A stretch of 64,000 nucleotides of DNA from Eudoraea adriatica DSM 19308 (GCF_000382125.1 NZ_KB907548.1:496001-560000), one strand, 5' to 3'; shown: positions 7,722 to 16,068, counted from the stretch's first letter. The notes: generated from the sequence alone by a model not told the origin. Numbers and translations are program-made.

Positions 7722-8492
7722 ATGATTAACTTCTTTAGAAAAATTCGCCAGCAACTCCTTAATCAAAATAAAGTCTCCAAATACCTTTTGTATGCTATTG
7801 GCGAGGTTGTTCTTGTAGTTGTAGGTATTTTAATCGCCTTGCAGATCAATAATTGGAATGAAGGAAGAAAGTCAGACAAAGTTGAACTAAAAATACTTCA
7901 GGAATTACATGCTGTCTTAAAAGGAGGAGCTTTTCCAGGAGAACTTGAATTTCAAAAAGGACAAATAGAAGCAAATGAAAAATCAAAGGCATCTTGCGAG
8001 TTAATTCTCAGGTACTTTCAAGATAACTTGCCATATCAAGATTCTTTGAAGTCTCACTTTGCAAATGCCCATACTCGATACATAGGTCAAATAAAATCAC
8101 ATGCCTATGAAAATGCAAAAAACTATGGCCTGGGCTTTATCGGCAACGATTCCTTAAAAGAACTGTTAACGTGGGCTTACGAAACAAATTCCGCTGTACT
8201 TGAAAAACTTTATGAAAGAAATAACCTATACGAATATGGTACGGTTGTACCGGTAATCACCGAGTTATTTGAAAGCATCAACATGAACATGCCAGATAAT
8301 ACAAAAGAGATGATCCCCCTGAACTACCAGTCACTTAAAGGGAATACCATCTATGCTAACATACTTCAATCAACTATTCATAAACGAAACGAAATTATAT
8401 TTTTTCAAGATTTACGCTATCAAAGAATGCTAAAAATCGCGACATTTCTCGAGGAAGAAATTGAATTAAAAAAAGGAAAGGCCAACCAATGA
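7722..8492 (+). CDS. DUF6090 family membrane protein 6
   Basis: 256 residues with the common head (MINFFRKIRQQLLNQNKVSK) and anchor. The outer part has SHAYENAKNYGLGFIGNDSL near 126-145, the conserved helix block, and a charged C-terminus (EEEIELKKGKANQ). Its stop overlaps the start of copy 7 by 4 bp (ATGA), so the two are translationally coupled. The last bases, GGAAAGGCCAACC, act as leader for copy 7. Confidence 0.87.
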   Translation: MINFFRKIRQQLLNQNKVSKYLLYAIGEVVLVVVGILIALQINNWNEGRKSDKVELKILQELHAVLKGGAFPGELEFQKGQIEANEKSKASCELILRYFQDNLPYQDSLKSHFANAHTRYIGQIKSHAYENAKNYGLGFIGNDSLKELLTWAYETNSAVLEKLYERNNLYEYGTVVPVITELFESINMNMPDNTKEMIPLNYQSLKGNTIYANILQSTIHKRNEIIFFQDLRYQRMLKIATFLEEEIELKKGKANQ

Positions 8493-9232
8493 TAAAATTC
8501 TTCCGTAAAATTCGCCAGCAACTCCTTAGTCAAAATAACGTCTCCAAATACCTTTTGTATGCCATTGGGGAGATTGTATTGGTTGTGATAGGTATTTTGA
8601 TCGCGCTTCAAATTAATAATTGGAACGAAAATAAAAAGGACATTGCCAAAAGCAGTGATATACTTCTCGAGATAAAAGAAAATATCCAATTCAATAACTT
8701 GAGGTTTGAGGCTGACATAAAGGAAGAACGAAGTGTTATCAATTCAATCGATATCGTATTTGAAAACATTAATGAATATAAGGTTTACAATGATTCATTA
8801 GACTTTCATTTTATCAATACTACATATTATCCTACTGCATCAAGAAAATCTTCGGGGTATGAAACATTAAAATCACAAGGAGTAGAACTAATCAAATCCA
8901 ATAAACTTAGACAAGGAATCATCGATTTATACGAGAAGACCTATAATGAAATATCAGATGTTGCCAGGGAATCTGGAGTAATTCACGATATTAATATAAT
9001 ACCGCTTTTTACAGAATTATTTCTTACCCACCCATCTATTCCCAATCAACCATTTGAAAAGATGGGAGCAACTCCCTTTGATTATGACAAAGTAGTTCAT
9101 TCACAAAGATTCAGGGGTATTTTAAGTTTTTGGCGTCATTCAAGAACGGTTGCTATCCAATTGAGACAAAATGCAATTAGTGAAAACAATGAATTAGTCG
9201 ATGCAATAATTAAAGAGATTGAAGAAAAATAA
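8489..9232 (+). CDS. DUF6090 family membrane protein 7
   Basis: 247 residues. The head is MIKFFRKIRQQLLSQNNVSK. The outer block SSGYETLKSQGVELIKSNKL, then GIIDLYEKTYNEI, puts it with copies 1, 9 and 10. It starts inside the stop of copy 6 and ends 20 bp before copy 8, so it is the middle gene of a three-gene operon. The spacer to copy 8 is GAAAGGCTAACAATATCCT, a motif that recurs in the island. Confidence 0.87.
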   Translation: MIKFFRKIRQQLLSQNNVSKYLLYAIGEIVLVVIGILIALQINNWNENKKDIAKSSDILLEIKENIQFNNLRFEADIKEERSVINSIDIVFENINEYKVYNDSLDFHFINTTYYPTASRKSSGYETLKSQGVELIKSNKLRQGIIDLYEKTYNEISDVARESGVIHDINIIPLFTELFLTHPSIPNQPFEKMGATPFDYDKVVHSQRFRGILSFWRHSRTVAIQLRQNAISENNELVDAIIKEIEEK

Positions 9233-9252
9233 CGAAAGGCTAACAATATCCT

Positions 9253-9975
9253 ATGATCAACTTCTTTAGAAAAATACGCAAACAACTGCTTACTCAAAAT
9301 AAAGTCTCCAAATACCTTTTGTACGTTATTGGCGAGATTGTGTTGGTAATGATAGGTATTCTGTTGGCATTGCAGGTGAATAACTGGAATGAGTTTCAAA
9401 AAGATCGGGAAATAGAAAAAAAAGCTCTTTTGAACCTTGTTGAGAATATGGAATTGACCATCAATAAAGCCGAACGTAAGATAGCAAGAATCCAAAGGCA
9501 TAACAAATCAGGTCAAATAATCTTTGCTGCCATTAAAAACGGTGATCAAACTATAGACACCTTAGGCCGGCATTTTCATTGGGCTTTGATGAACCATGCA
9601 AATTTAGCATTATCAAAAGCTGGCTATGAGTCTTTAAAGAATATCGGTTTTGAAATAATAAGAAATGAAATATTGAAAAAAGAGATCGTCAACCTTCATG
9701 AGAATACCTATATAGAACTGAGTCGAATGCAGAAGTGGGGCGAAGAGGTTAGGCCTGATTTAGATACTTATTTAATTGATCATTTTATTAGGTATAATAA
9801 TGGTAACTGGATGCCAAGAAATTTTAATGAAGTAGCTAAAGATCATTATTTCTATGGCTTAATCAATATTGCGGAGGGACAGAGAAATTTTTATATGAGG
9901 GAATATAAAAAAATGCTTGTTGAGACTAAGAGAGTTCTTCAGCTTATCCAGGATGAATTGGGAGAAGTAAATTAA
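9253..9975 (+). CDS. DUF6090 family membrane protein 8
   Basis: 240 residues and the closest relative of copy 4 in the outer domain (KAGYESLKNIGFEIIRNEIL; RPDLDTYLIDHF; C-terminus KRVLQLIQDELGEVN). The head differs slightly (VIGEIVLVMIGILLALQVN), like copies 10 and 11. It is the last gene of the 6-7-8 operon. Confidence 0.87.
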   Translation: MINFFRKIRKQLLTQNKVSKYLLYVIGEIVLVMIGILLALQVNNWNEFQKDREIEKKALLNLVENMELTINKAERKIARIQRHNKSGQIIFAAIKNGDQTIDTLGRHFHWALMNHANLALSKAGYESLKNIGFEIIRNEILKKEIVNLHENTYIELSRMQKWGEEVRPDLDTYLIDHFIRYNNGNWMPRNFNEVAKDHYFYGLINIAEGQRNFYMREYKKMLVETKRVLQLIQDELGEVN

Positions 9976-10015
9976 AGTATAGCTAAACGTGCATGCAACT
10001 TATCAAACTAAGGCA

Positions 10016-10045
10016 AAACTGTTACGCTTTATTAGGTGGTGGTCT
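10016..10045. other. att-like site H, degenerate
   Basis: CTGTTACGCTTTATTAGGTG then GTGGTCT aligns with site D from CTGTTATAG to GTGGTCT with a few changes, but the ACATC end has decayed. It precedes the promoter of DUF6090 gene 9, as sites A, C and E precede genes 2, 11 and 12. Confidence 0.5.
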
Positions 10046-10093
10046 TCTATTAATTATTTTTAGACTGATTTTAAGTCTCTTATATTAAATCAT

Positions 10094-10101
10094 TACCTTA
10101 G
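10094..10101 (+). promoter_or_regulatory. Probable -7 box of DUF6090 gene 9
   Basis: TACCTTAG, 30 bp before the ATG, has upstream TTTTAAGTCTCTTATATTAA and downstream GAAGAACAACCAACCACTTC. Both blocks are nearly the same before gene 10, 1 kb away. Confidence 0.5.
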
Positions 10102-10123
10102 GAAGAACAACCAACCACTTCAC

Positions 10124-10846
10124 ATGATAAAATTCTTCCGAAAGATTCGCCAACAACTTCTATCTCAAAACAAGTTGAGCAAATACCTCTTTTATGCCAT
10201 TGGCGAAATTGTACTTGTTGTAATTGGGATTTTAATTGCATTGCAGATTAATAATTGGAATAATGAAAGTGCCGATAGAGATAAAGAGATTAACATTTTG
10301 ACAGAAATTAAACAAAACTTAGAGGTAAATGTGAATCAGTTTTCTGCAGAAATAGTGAACCAAGATTCAATTATTCAGAATATTGATATTATAATGGAGC
10401 AAATCAAAAATAACATTCCTTATCACGATTCATTGGGTACTAAATATGCTTCTATTGCTTGGACAGAGGAATTTAACATAGCAAATTCTGCCTTCGAAAC
10501 ATTAAAGACATTGGGTTTTGATTTAATCTCATCTAACTCTTTGCGAGAAAACGTTATTCATTTATTCAATATAAGGTATATTAGATTTTCCGATGTCATA
10601 AAAAAGGTCAGTAGTACTGAACATAGCCAATTAAATACGGTGTATTTACGACATATTGAATTTGATAAACGAGGTAATGGCACTGTCAATGACTTTGAAA
10701 AACTAAAAAAAGATGCTGAGTTCACTAATATGTTAAGTAGTCGACGTATATGGAAGGTTGATATTATAAATACCTACAAAGAACTTATTGAGGAATCTTT
10801 ACAACTATCCAGAATGATTGACCAAGAATTAAAAATAAGGGAGTAA
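10124..10846 (+). CDS. DUF6090 family membrane protein 9
   Basis: 240 residues. Head MIKFFRKIRQQLLSQNKLSK, usual anchor, outer block NSAFETLKTLGFDLISSNSL near 124-143. With its promoter it forms a unit of about 1 kb between sites H and I, the best example in the left part of the island of a one-gene cassette. The 270-bp gap after it holds a hairpin (10950-10985) and site I, with no gene. Confidence 0.87.
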   Translation: MIKFFRKIRQQLLSQNKLSKYLFYAIGEIVLVVIGILIALQINNWNNESADRDKEINILTEIKQNLEVNVNQFSAEIVNQDSIIQNIDIIMEQIKNNIPYHDSLGTKYASIAWTEEFNIANSAFETLKTLGFDLISSNSLRENVIHLFNIRYIRFSDVIKKVSSTEHSQLNTVYLRHIEFDKRGNGTVNDFEKLKKDAEFTNMLSSRRIWKVDIINTYKELIEESLQLSRMIDQELKIRE

Positions 10847-10949
10847 TAGGTAGAAGCTGCATTATCCCTTAGATTAAAGATAAAATGAACTAATTGTTAT
10901 GATTAAGAAAGAAGATAAAGAATAAGGAAAGGCTAACAATGTGAATAAT

Positions 10950-10985
10950 CAACTCGCCCGAACGTACCCTTCGGTACGGGCGGGT
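10950..10985 (+). repeat. GC-rich hairpin
   Basis: CGCCCGAACGTACCCTTCGG followed by TACGGGCGGG folds into a stem (GTACC/GGTAC extended by CCCG/CGGGC) closed by a CTTC loop. It stands out from the AT-rich surroundings. It has no T-run, so it is not a clear terminator. The bases just before it (GGAAAGGCTAACAATGTGAA) look like a DUF6090 leader with the gene missing. Confidence 0.45.
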
Positions 10986-11003
10986 GGCTACCTATCTCCT
11001 AAT

Positions 11004-11033
11004 ATACTATGATTCTATCTAATTTGGTGATCT
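11004..11033. other. att-like site I, degenerate
   Basis: CTATGATTCTATCTAATTTG then GTGATCT aligns with site A (CTGTGATTCTATCAAATGTG GCGGTCT) at most positions. It precedes the promoter of DUF6090 gene 10. Confidence 0.5.
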
Positions 11034-11092
11034 TCTATTCGATTATTCCCAGATTGATTTTAAGTCTCTTATATTAAATCATTACCTTAGGA

Positions 11093-11100
11093 AGAACAAC
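11093..11100 (+). promoter_or_regulatory. Probable -7 box of DUF6090 gene 10
   Basis: TACCTTAG, 24 bp before the ATG, sits in the same promoter block as gene 9. Confidence 0.5.
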
Positions 11101-11116
11101 CAACCTCTTCTTCATT

Positions 11117-11848
11117 ATGATCAATTTTTTCCGTAAAATCCGTAAAAAACTGGCTGATGACAACAAGCCTTTAAAATACATGAGGTATGCTATTGGCGAG
11201 ATCGCATTGGTCATGATAGGTATTTTGTTGGCACTTCAGGTGAATAATTGGAATGAGCAACGGAAAGATAGAATCACAGAACAAAAAATTCTTAATGCCT
11301 TACAAGAAGATTTGTTGGTCAACATTAGCCGGTTGAGTGATGATATCATATTGGAGCAGCAAACAATAAATCAGGCCAATAAAATTATCAAGCACCTTGA
11401 TGAAAGAAAGCCATATAATCCTTCTTTAGATGCAATTTTCTCTGAAGCCATATACTCCCCAGATATTATTATTTCGGCATCGAGTTATGAATCTCTAAAA
11501 TTTAAAGGAATTGATATTATTCAAAAAGAATCTCTACAAAGAAGCATTATCAATTTATTTGATGTGGTCTATTCCAGCTTAATTGCTGAGACCGTGCGCT
11601 TGGAAAATCAATTTTGGCCTTCTTCCGTACTGCCCATGATACACAGGCATTTTCGTCAGACTGACTTCCGCGAACTAAAACCCACAAATTATGAGGCTTT
11701 GATGGAGGACACTACCTATAAGAATATGGTCATACATAGAACTCATTTCAGACAACTTGCTCTGAATTGGAAAACCAAAGCTTTACATGACACAGAAGAA
11801 TTGGTTGAAATGATTGCAGTGGAATTAAGGAAAAAACAAGAAGATTAA
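11117..11848 (+). CDS. DUF6090 family membrane protein 10
   Basis: 243 residues. The head is MINFFRKIRKKLADDNKPLK with anchor variant IALVMIGILLALQVN. The outer block is SSYESLKFKGIDIIQKESLQ followed by SIINLFDVVYSS. It shares its head type with copy 3 and its outer part with copies 7 and 9. It lies between att-like sites I and B. Confidence 0.87.
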   Translation: MINFFRKIRKKLADDNKPLKYMRYAIGEIALVMIGILLALQVNNWNEQRKDRITEQKILNALQEDLLVNISRLSDDIILEQQTINQANKIIKHLDERKPYNPSLDAIFSEAIYSPDIIISASSYESLKFKGIDIIQKESLQRSIINLFDVVYSSLIAETVRLENQFWPSSVLPMIHRHFRQTDFRELKPTNYEALMEDTTYKNMVIHRTHFRQLALNWKTKALHDTEELVEMIAVELRKKQED

Positions 11849-11898
11849 TTCTTTCAATGAAATAATGAAAGGCTGATGGTGTTTCCCTAACCAACAAA

Positions 11899-11929
11899 AC
11901 ATCTGTTATATTGTATAATGGAGTAGTCT
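11899..11929. other. att-like site B
   Basis: ACATCTGTTATATTGTATAA followed by TGGAGTAGTCT, 31 bp, with the same ACATC-to-GTCT spacing as sites C to F. On the minus strand it reads TTPLYNITDV. It closes the left cassette run. Between it and the REP at 12066 I see no gene. Confidence 0.65.
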
Positions 11930-12065
11930 ATATTAAAATTTTAGTTGTCAAATGTAGTATTGATTTAATATAACTCCTGTATTAGACAATTATCATAAAC
12001 TAGTTACTCTATAAAATGGATAATAACAGTTTCGTTAAAAATGAATCAATGTGATAATCACCAGT

Positions 12066-12095
12066 CCCCCGTTAGCGCGAGCGTCACGCTCGTGC
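12066..12095 (+). repeat. REP palindrome 3' of the RAYT gene
   Basis: CCCCCGTTAGCGCGAGCGTC then ACGCTCGTG, with palindromic core AGCGTCACGCT. It is the mate of the inverted copy at 12701-12726; together they bracket the transposase gene. Confidence 0.75.
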
Positions 12096-12099
12096 TATG

Positions 12100-12672
12100 C
12101 TAAAAATCCATTAAACCCAAATTCATACCTTCATTATCTATTTTTAAAACAGTATTATCTTCCGAATAATTTCTTGCACTACTGTATTTCCAATGGATGG
12201 GATCAGTCACAAAACCCTGTACTACTGGGTTGTTATGGATATACTCAATTTTTTGTTTAATTACTTTTCCACTCCATAGTTCTATGGGCTTATTATGTTG
12301 TTGCCAGAATTGCATATTGGCGACGTTACTAGTTTTTTGCCCTGCTCGTTTCATCATCCAAAGCAGCCATTCTTTTCTGCTCTCTTGCGGATTCTCTTCA
12401 ATGGCTTTTATCAATTTTCTTGCAGTAAAACCTTTAAAATCCCTTAGCAATCCCGAAGGGTCCTCAAAATCAGATCGAAATATTATATGAACATGACTAG
12501 GCATAAAACAATATGCAAACACCTCCATGCCCTTTTCTTCACGACAATATGTAATGCTTTCCTCCAAAATTGAAAAATATATTTGCCTTGTAAATACATC
12601 TATCCAATATACCGTGGCAAAGCTTATGAAATAAACAGCAGTTGGATTCTTGAACTTATATTTTCTACTCAT
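12100..12672 (-). CDS. REP-associated tyrosine transposase (RAYT, IS200-like)
   Basis: 190 residues of the Y1/HuH TnpA-REP family. The HuH motif is in FMPSHVHIIF near residues 53-62, and WSGKVIKQKIEYIHNNPVVQ near 142-161 is the typical region containing the catalytic tyrosine. HNNPV..G....W.YSSA is diagnostic of this family. Such proteins cut and join single-stranded REP hairpins and are single-copy domesticated transposases. REP palindromes lie on both sides in opposite orientation. The unit has truncated the four-helix-bundle gene copy at 12721. Confidence 0.92.
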   Translation of the reverse strand: MSRKYKFKNPTAVYFISFATVYWIDVFTRQIYFSILEESITYCREEKGMEVFAYCFMPSHVHIIFRSDFEDPSGLLRDFKGFTARKLIKAIEENPQESRKEWLLWMMKRAGQKTSNVANMQFWQQHNKPIELWSGKVIKQKIEYIHNNPVVQGFVTDPIHWKYSSARNYSEDNTVLKIDNEGMNLGLMDF

Positions 12673-12700
12673 TTACTTTTAAACTGATTATATTTCAATA

Positions 12701-12726
12701 GCACGAGCATGATGCTCGCGCTAGCC
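12701..12726 (-). repeat. Inverted REP palindrome 5' of the RAYT gene
   Basis: GCACGAGCATGATGCTCGCG then CTAGCC is the inverse complement, with small changes, of the REP at 12066. It supplies the stop codon (TAG) that ends the truncated reading frame at 12721-12834. Confidence 0.7.
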
Positions 12727-12834
12727 TAAGGGCTGTCTTGCCCACGCATCAAATTCTCGTGATTTTGGAATATTTTTGCACAAATTCCAGCAGTCAACTG
12801 CAAATCTTTTAGTTCTAAATTTCAGATCCTGCAT
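12721..12834 (-). pseudogene. Four-helix-bundle protein, truncated to 37 codons
   Basis: The minus strand starts with ATG and reads MQDLKFRTKRFAVDCWNLCK, then NIPKSREFDAWARQ, before the REP sequence adds PLG and a stop. It is the N-terminal third of the gene whose other copy begins at 1-118. In both copies it follows comM, so the two are neighbours in the ancestral order. A 37-residue product without the bundle is unlikely to work. Confidence 0.75.
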
Positions 12835-13040
12835 TGCCCTATTATTATTCCCATTTTAAATAGTGTAACCAAAAATTTGACTTTCGTACTTCGTACTTCC
12901 AACTTCGAACCTTAATTAACCTAACCACCCCTCTCTATCCAAACTTCGATATTGAATGGCTTCACTAATATTGTTTCCATTAATTTTTGCGGTTTTTTCC
13001 AAATCGGCTATAGTCCTCGCCACTTTTAAAATCCGGTCGT
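12735..13040 (-). repeat. Right copy of the comM 3'-end / four-helix-bundle duplication
   Basis: Diverged direct copy of 14-424, described there. In this copy the comM part is not a remnant but continues as an open frame to 13647. Confidence 0.7.
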
Positions 13041-13647
13041 AAGCCCTTGCAGACAGGTTGAGGCGTTCCATGGCATTTTTTAGTAAGGCCAGAGAAGCAT
13101 CGTTCAGTTTGCAGAATGAACGAATTTGTTTGGTATTCATTTGTGCATTGTAATGAACCGATTCCAAACCCTCAAATCGCAATGTCTGTATCTCCCTTGC
13201 TTCAGTTACGCGTTTTCGAATAGCAATACTCCCTTCCCCTTTGCGCTCATCTGAAAGTTTTTCAAAAGGAACGGGGGTTACTTCTATATGGATATCAATC
13301 CTGTCCAACAAAGGACCTGATATCTTGCCTAAATACCGCTGCATTTCAGCCGGGGAAGAGGTAACAGGTGAGTCAGGATCGTTAAAATAACCCCCGGGAC
13401 TCGGATTCATGCTCGCTACGAGCATAAAACTACTGGGATAGGTTACTGTAAAGCGGGCCCTTGAAATGGTCACTTCACGGTCTTCCAAAGGCTGCCGCAT
13501 AACTTCCAATACGCCCCGTTTAAACTCGGGCAATTCATCAAGAAACAACACTCCGTTATGGGAAAGTGATATTTCACCCGGTTGCGGATATGCCCCGCCT
13601 CCGACAAGAGCCACATCAGTGATGGTATATAATGTGGTGGTCTTCAT
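12916..13647 (-). pseudogene. comM: comM (yifB), 3' half, separated from its 5' half
   Basis: 243 codons covering the second half of the Mg-chelatase-like AAA+ ATPase ComM. True homology starts at [20 protein letters not shown] and includes Walker B ([11 protein letters not shown]), the arginine-finger region and the C-terminal Mg_chelatase_C domain (to REGWLG). Walker A lies on the other half at 33814-34659. The first residues, MKTTTLYT, come from the inserted DNA and happen to supply an ATG, so a fragment could be translated. It should not work alone. ComM is a branch-migration helicase used in natural transformation. Confidence 0.92.
13613..13643. other. att-like site C, junction of comM 3' half and inserted DNA
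   Basis: ACATCAGTGATGGTATATAA followed by TGTGGTGGTCT. To the left of ACATC the sequence is comM (GAGCC, complement of the GlyAla codons), and to the right it is cassette. In site G (33821) the comM bases are on the other side of ACATC. The 5 bp ACATC are thus the only bases common to both junctions and must contain the crossover point. On the minus strand it reads [10 protein letters not shown]. Confidence 0.75.
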
Positions 13648-13691
13648 TTTGAATTTTATCAGACTGATCTATACCTCTTATTTTATTTCAT

Positions 13692-13699
13692 TACCTTAG
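13692..13699 (+). promoter_or_regulatory. Probable -7 box of DUF6090 gene 11
   Basis: TACCTTAG, 34 bp before the ATG. The leader AGGAAG-AACAACCAACTA-CTTCCT is a perfect 6-bp inverted repeat around the conserved AACAACCAAC. Confidence 0.5.
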
Positions 13700-13725
13700 G
13701 AAGAACAACCAACTACTTCCTTACC

Positions 13726-14490
13726 ATGATCAACTTCTTTCGTAAAATCCGCAAGAAACTGGCTGATGATAGCCAGTTCTTCAAATATGCCAGATATGCT
13801 ATTGGGGAAATTTTATTAGTGACTGTGGGAATCTTACTAGCGTTACAGGTTAATAATTGGAATGAAAAACGGAAAACTAGTAAATTAGAAATGGAGACTT
13901 TGAGAAATCTAAAGCAAGAAATTAAATCGAACGAAAAATTGATTGCTGAATTTATAAAGCAATATGATGTTGATAAAAAATCGGTAATTGTTTTATATGG
14001 CTTGTTCGATGAAGATATTCATACAGTTACCCAAGATAGTCTGAATCAATTAATGTTAAACTCTTTTCTAAGTCTAAATCTTCACTTAAATCAGAGTGTG
14101 TATAACGAAGTTATCAGCTCAGGGCGGCTCTCAATAATTCAAAACAAAGAATTGAGCAAAATGCTATCGGAATGGGGTTCTACCATTGAGCAGGCAAAAT
14201 CTCGAGAAGAATGGGCGGAACAATTCTCTCGAGAATACGTTTTCCCCTTCACATTAGATTATTTCACATGGAAAAACGTTGATAAATTAGATCCTATCAT
14301 GCAATCATTTAGTACTTCGGATAGTAAATTAGCTGTAGATAATAGATTAATATTGAAAAGCCTGAGATTTGAAAACCTCATTGCAAATTGGATTTATAAC
14401 TTGGAAATTATTAAGGACATGTATGTAAAAGTGTCAGAAAAGGCGAGTATAATTGTTGATACTATTGATAGGGAATTGAAGACCAATTAA
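13726..14490 (+). CDS. DUF6090 family membrane protein 11
   Basis: 254 residues. The head is MINFFRKIRKKLADDSQFFK, nearly that of copy 2, with anchor ILLVTVGILLALQVN. The outer part forms a separate subgroup with copy 12: LRNLKQEIKSNEKLIAEFI near 60-78, NEVISSGRLSIIQNKELSKM near 125-144, and REWAEQFSREYVFPF. It lies directly beside the comM 3' half, reading towards the large element. Confidence 0.88.
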   Translation: MINFFRKIRKKLADDSQFFKYARYAIGEILLVTVGILLALQVNNWNEKRKTSKLEMETLRNLKQEIKSNEKLIAEFIKQYDVDKKSVIVLYGLFDEDIHTVTQDSLNQLMLNSFLSLNLHLNQSVYNEVISSGRLSIIQNKELSKMLSEWGSTIEQAKSREEWAEQFSREYVFPFTLDYFTWKNVDKLDPIMQSFSTSDSKLAVDNRLILKSLRFENLIANWIYNLEIIKDMYVKVSEKASIIVDTIDRELKTN

Positions 14491-14546
14491 ATATAGTTAA
14501 CATCTACTGTTTATCTAATCCTTTGACTTCTTGTTCAACTACTAAA

Positions 14547-14577
14547 ACATCTGTTATAGTGTCTAATGTGGTGGTCT
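14547..14577. other. att-like site D
   Basis: ACATCTGTTATAGTGTCTAA followed by TGTGGTGGTCT. The first 16 bases differ from the comM target at 33821 (ACATCTGAAATAGTGT) only at two. On the minus strand it reads TTTLDTITDV, which parallels comM SPHHTISDV. It separates cassette 1 from the mercury cassette. Confidence 0.75.
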
Positions 14578-14729
14578 ATTTATTTTTGTTATGAATCAAT
14601 ACTAAAAAGGTTTAGCGGATAGAATCCAAAAGTACATAAAATGGCAATTATAAAGAGAGACGCACATAAGGTATTTAAGTATTTGCTTAAATAATTATAT
14701 AATTATAACTTTGTTTAAAATAGTATATT

Positions 14730-15101
14730 ATGAAACTTAAAACTAGCTGTATCAGGGCAGAAGCTGACCACGTTCAAATAATGCGTTGCAAAGAAGATTT
14801 GAACGCTGTTGCAATTTCTATAGAATCTATAAGCAAAATTATGGCATTAGCGGGCAATGAAGTTCGGTTTAAAATACTGTTTTTATTACAACAGGAAACC
14901 GAGTTATGTCCATGTGACTTTGCCGATATTTTGCAAATGAGTGTTCCTGCTATTTCCCAACATTTACGTAAGATGAGGGATGCTAATGTCATAGCCACCC
15001 GTAGAGAGGGTCAAACTATCTTTTATCGTATTTCATTAGAGAATAAAGCTTTTTTGGCTGCCATATTGAATAATATAGAATCTGAGAGAAAAATTGCATA
15101 A
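14730..15101 (+). CDS. ArsR-family metal-responsive repressor
   Basis: 123 residues with a winged helix: ALAGNEVRFKILFLLQQ, then LCPCDFADILQMSVPAISQH and LRKMRDANVIATRREGQTIF. The ELCPCDFA box is the typical ArsR metal-binding region (C.C at the start of the recognition helix), with extra cysteines at residues 7 and 20. The gene starts an operon with merTP (stop and next ATG 1 bp apart), so it most likely represses that operon in the absence of mercury or a related thiophilic metal. The start at 14730 follows an AT-rich promoter region. Confidence 0.88.
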   Translation: MKLKTSCIRAEADHVQIMRCKEDLNAVAISIESISKIMALAGNEVRFKILFLLQQETELCPCDFADILQMSVPAISQHLRKMRDANVIATRREGQTIFYRISLENKAFLAAILNNIESERKIA

Positions 15102-15102
15102 T

Positions 15103-15705
15103 ATGAAAAAAACTGTGACATCCAATCGAACTGCTTTTGCTGGAATATTTTCAGCCATTGTAGCTTCACTATGCTGTATTGCGCCTGTCTTGGCGTTGCT
15201 TTCTGGTACTACGGGAATTGCTTCTACCTTTTCTTGGGTAGAGCCGTACAGACCTATTTTAATAGGTATTACCGTTTGCATTCTTGGTTTTGCATGGTAT
15301 CAAAAATTAAAACCACGTTCAGAGGATATTGATTGCGCCTGTGATGATGATAAACCTAAATTTATCCAATCCAAAACATTCCTATTTTTAGTTACCATTT
15401 TTGCGTGTACAATGTTGGCATTTCCTTACTACTCTCATATGTTTTATCCCAACTCAAATACTGGAAAGCAAGTAGTTTATGTATCTGAAAGTAACGTAGT
15501 TGAATTGACATATTCTGTAGAAGGAATGACGTGTACAGGATGTGAAGCGCATATTGAAAACGAGATAAATAAACTAGAGGGCATTTTAGAGGTCAATGCA
15601 AATTATGAAACATCCAAAGCTTTCATAAAGTATGATAATAGTTTGGTGACCGCAGATGAAATAGAATCAGCTATTAGGAAAACGGGATATAAATTAATAG
15701 AATAA
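15103..15705 (+). CDS. merTP: Mercuric transport protein MerTP (MerT fused to HMA domain)
   Basis: 200 residues. The N-terminal part is MerT-like: a first membrane segment with the vicinal cysteines (SLCCIAPVLALLSG near 20-33), a second (ILIGITVCILGFAWY) and a third (FLFLVTIFACTMLAFPYY), with DCACDDD in the loop. The C-terminal 70 residues are a heavy-metal-associated domain with VEGMTCTGCEAHIEN (GMTCxxC). The fused form replaces separate MerT and periplasmic MerP and brings Hg(II) into the cell. The ATG at 15103 is preferred to the TTG at 15094. No merA reductase is in the window. Confidence 0.9.
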   Translation: MKKTVTSNRTAFAGIFSAIVASLCCIAPVLALLSGTTGIASTFSWVEPYRPILIGITVCILGFAWYQKLKPRSEDIDCACDDDKPKFIQSKTFLFLVTIFACTMLAFPYYSHMFYPNSNTGKQVVYVSESNVVELTYSVEGMTCTGCEAHIENEINKLEGILEVNANYETSKAFIKYDNSLVTADEIESAIRKTGYKLIE

Positions 15706-15914
15706 TGGAAGTTATTTTGGAATCCACGATTACATGTCCAAAGTGCGGGCATAGCAAGGAAGAACTGATGCCAACAACAGCTTGCCAATTCTTTTATGAT
15801 TGTGAAAATTGTAAAGAAGTATTAAGACCCAAAGAGGGGGATTGTTGTGTATTCTGCTCCTATGGTACGGTAGCTTGTCCACCCATTCAACAAAACAAAG
15901 ATTGTTGTAGTTAG
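15705..15914 (+). CDS. GDCCVxC domain-containing small cysteine-rich protein
   Basis: 69 residues with CPKCGH near 11-16, CENC near 34-37 and the name-giving GDCCVFCSYGTVACPP near 45-60, ending in DCCS. Ten cysteines suggest metal binding. Proteins of this kind often sit next to merT or merTP in Bacteroidota; the exact role is not known. Its ATG overlaps the merTP stop by one base, so the three genes form one operon. Confidence 0.85.
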   Translation: MEVILESTITCPKCGHSKEELMPTTACQFFYDCENCKEVLRPKEGDCCVFCSYGTVACPPIQQNKDCCS

Positions 15915-16068
15915 TCTTAGAAACACTATCAAACCGTTCTCTTGTAAAATAGACTTTTCAATGACTCTTCAAAAGATATAGGTTTCTACTTTTTCAGGTC
16001 AAATCAGGTATAGTTTCTATATCAATAAGCATCTTACAATTAAGAATAGCTACCCCCCGACCTTTACG

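Larger units (their letters stand above)
13613..14551 (+). mobile_element. Cassette 1 (sites C to D): one DUF6090 gene
   Basis: A unit of about 935 bp with a 31-bp site at its left, a promoter, DUF6090 gene 11, and a new ACATC at its right. It has no recombinase of its own. If it moves at all it must be through an enzyme supplied elsewhere, such as the serine recombinase at 32051-33751 (inference). Confidence 0.5.

Noticed and set aside
12916-13647. comM 3' half as an independent gene
   Set aside because: It has an ATG and an open frame, but the ATG comes from inserted DNA, the Walker A half is elsewhere, and the text continues the 5' half exactly; it is a split gene.
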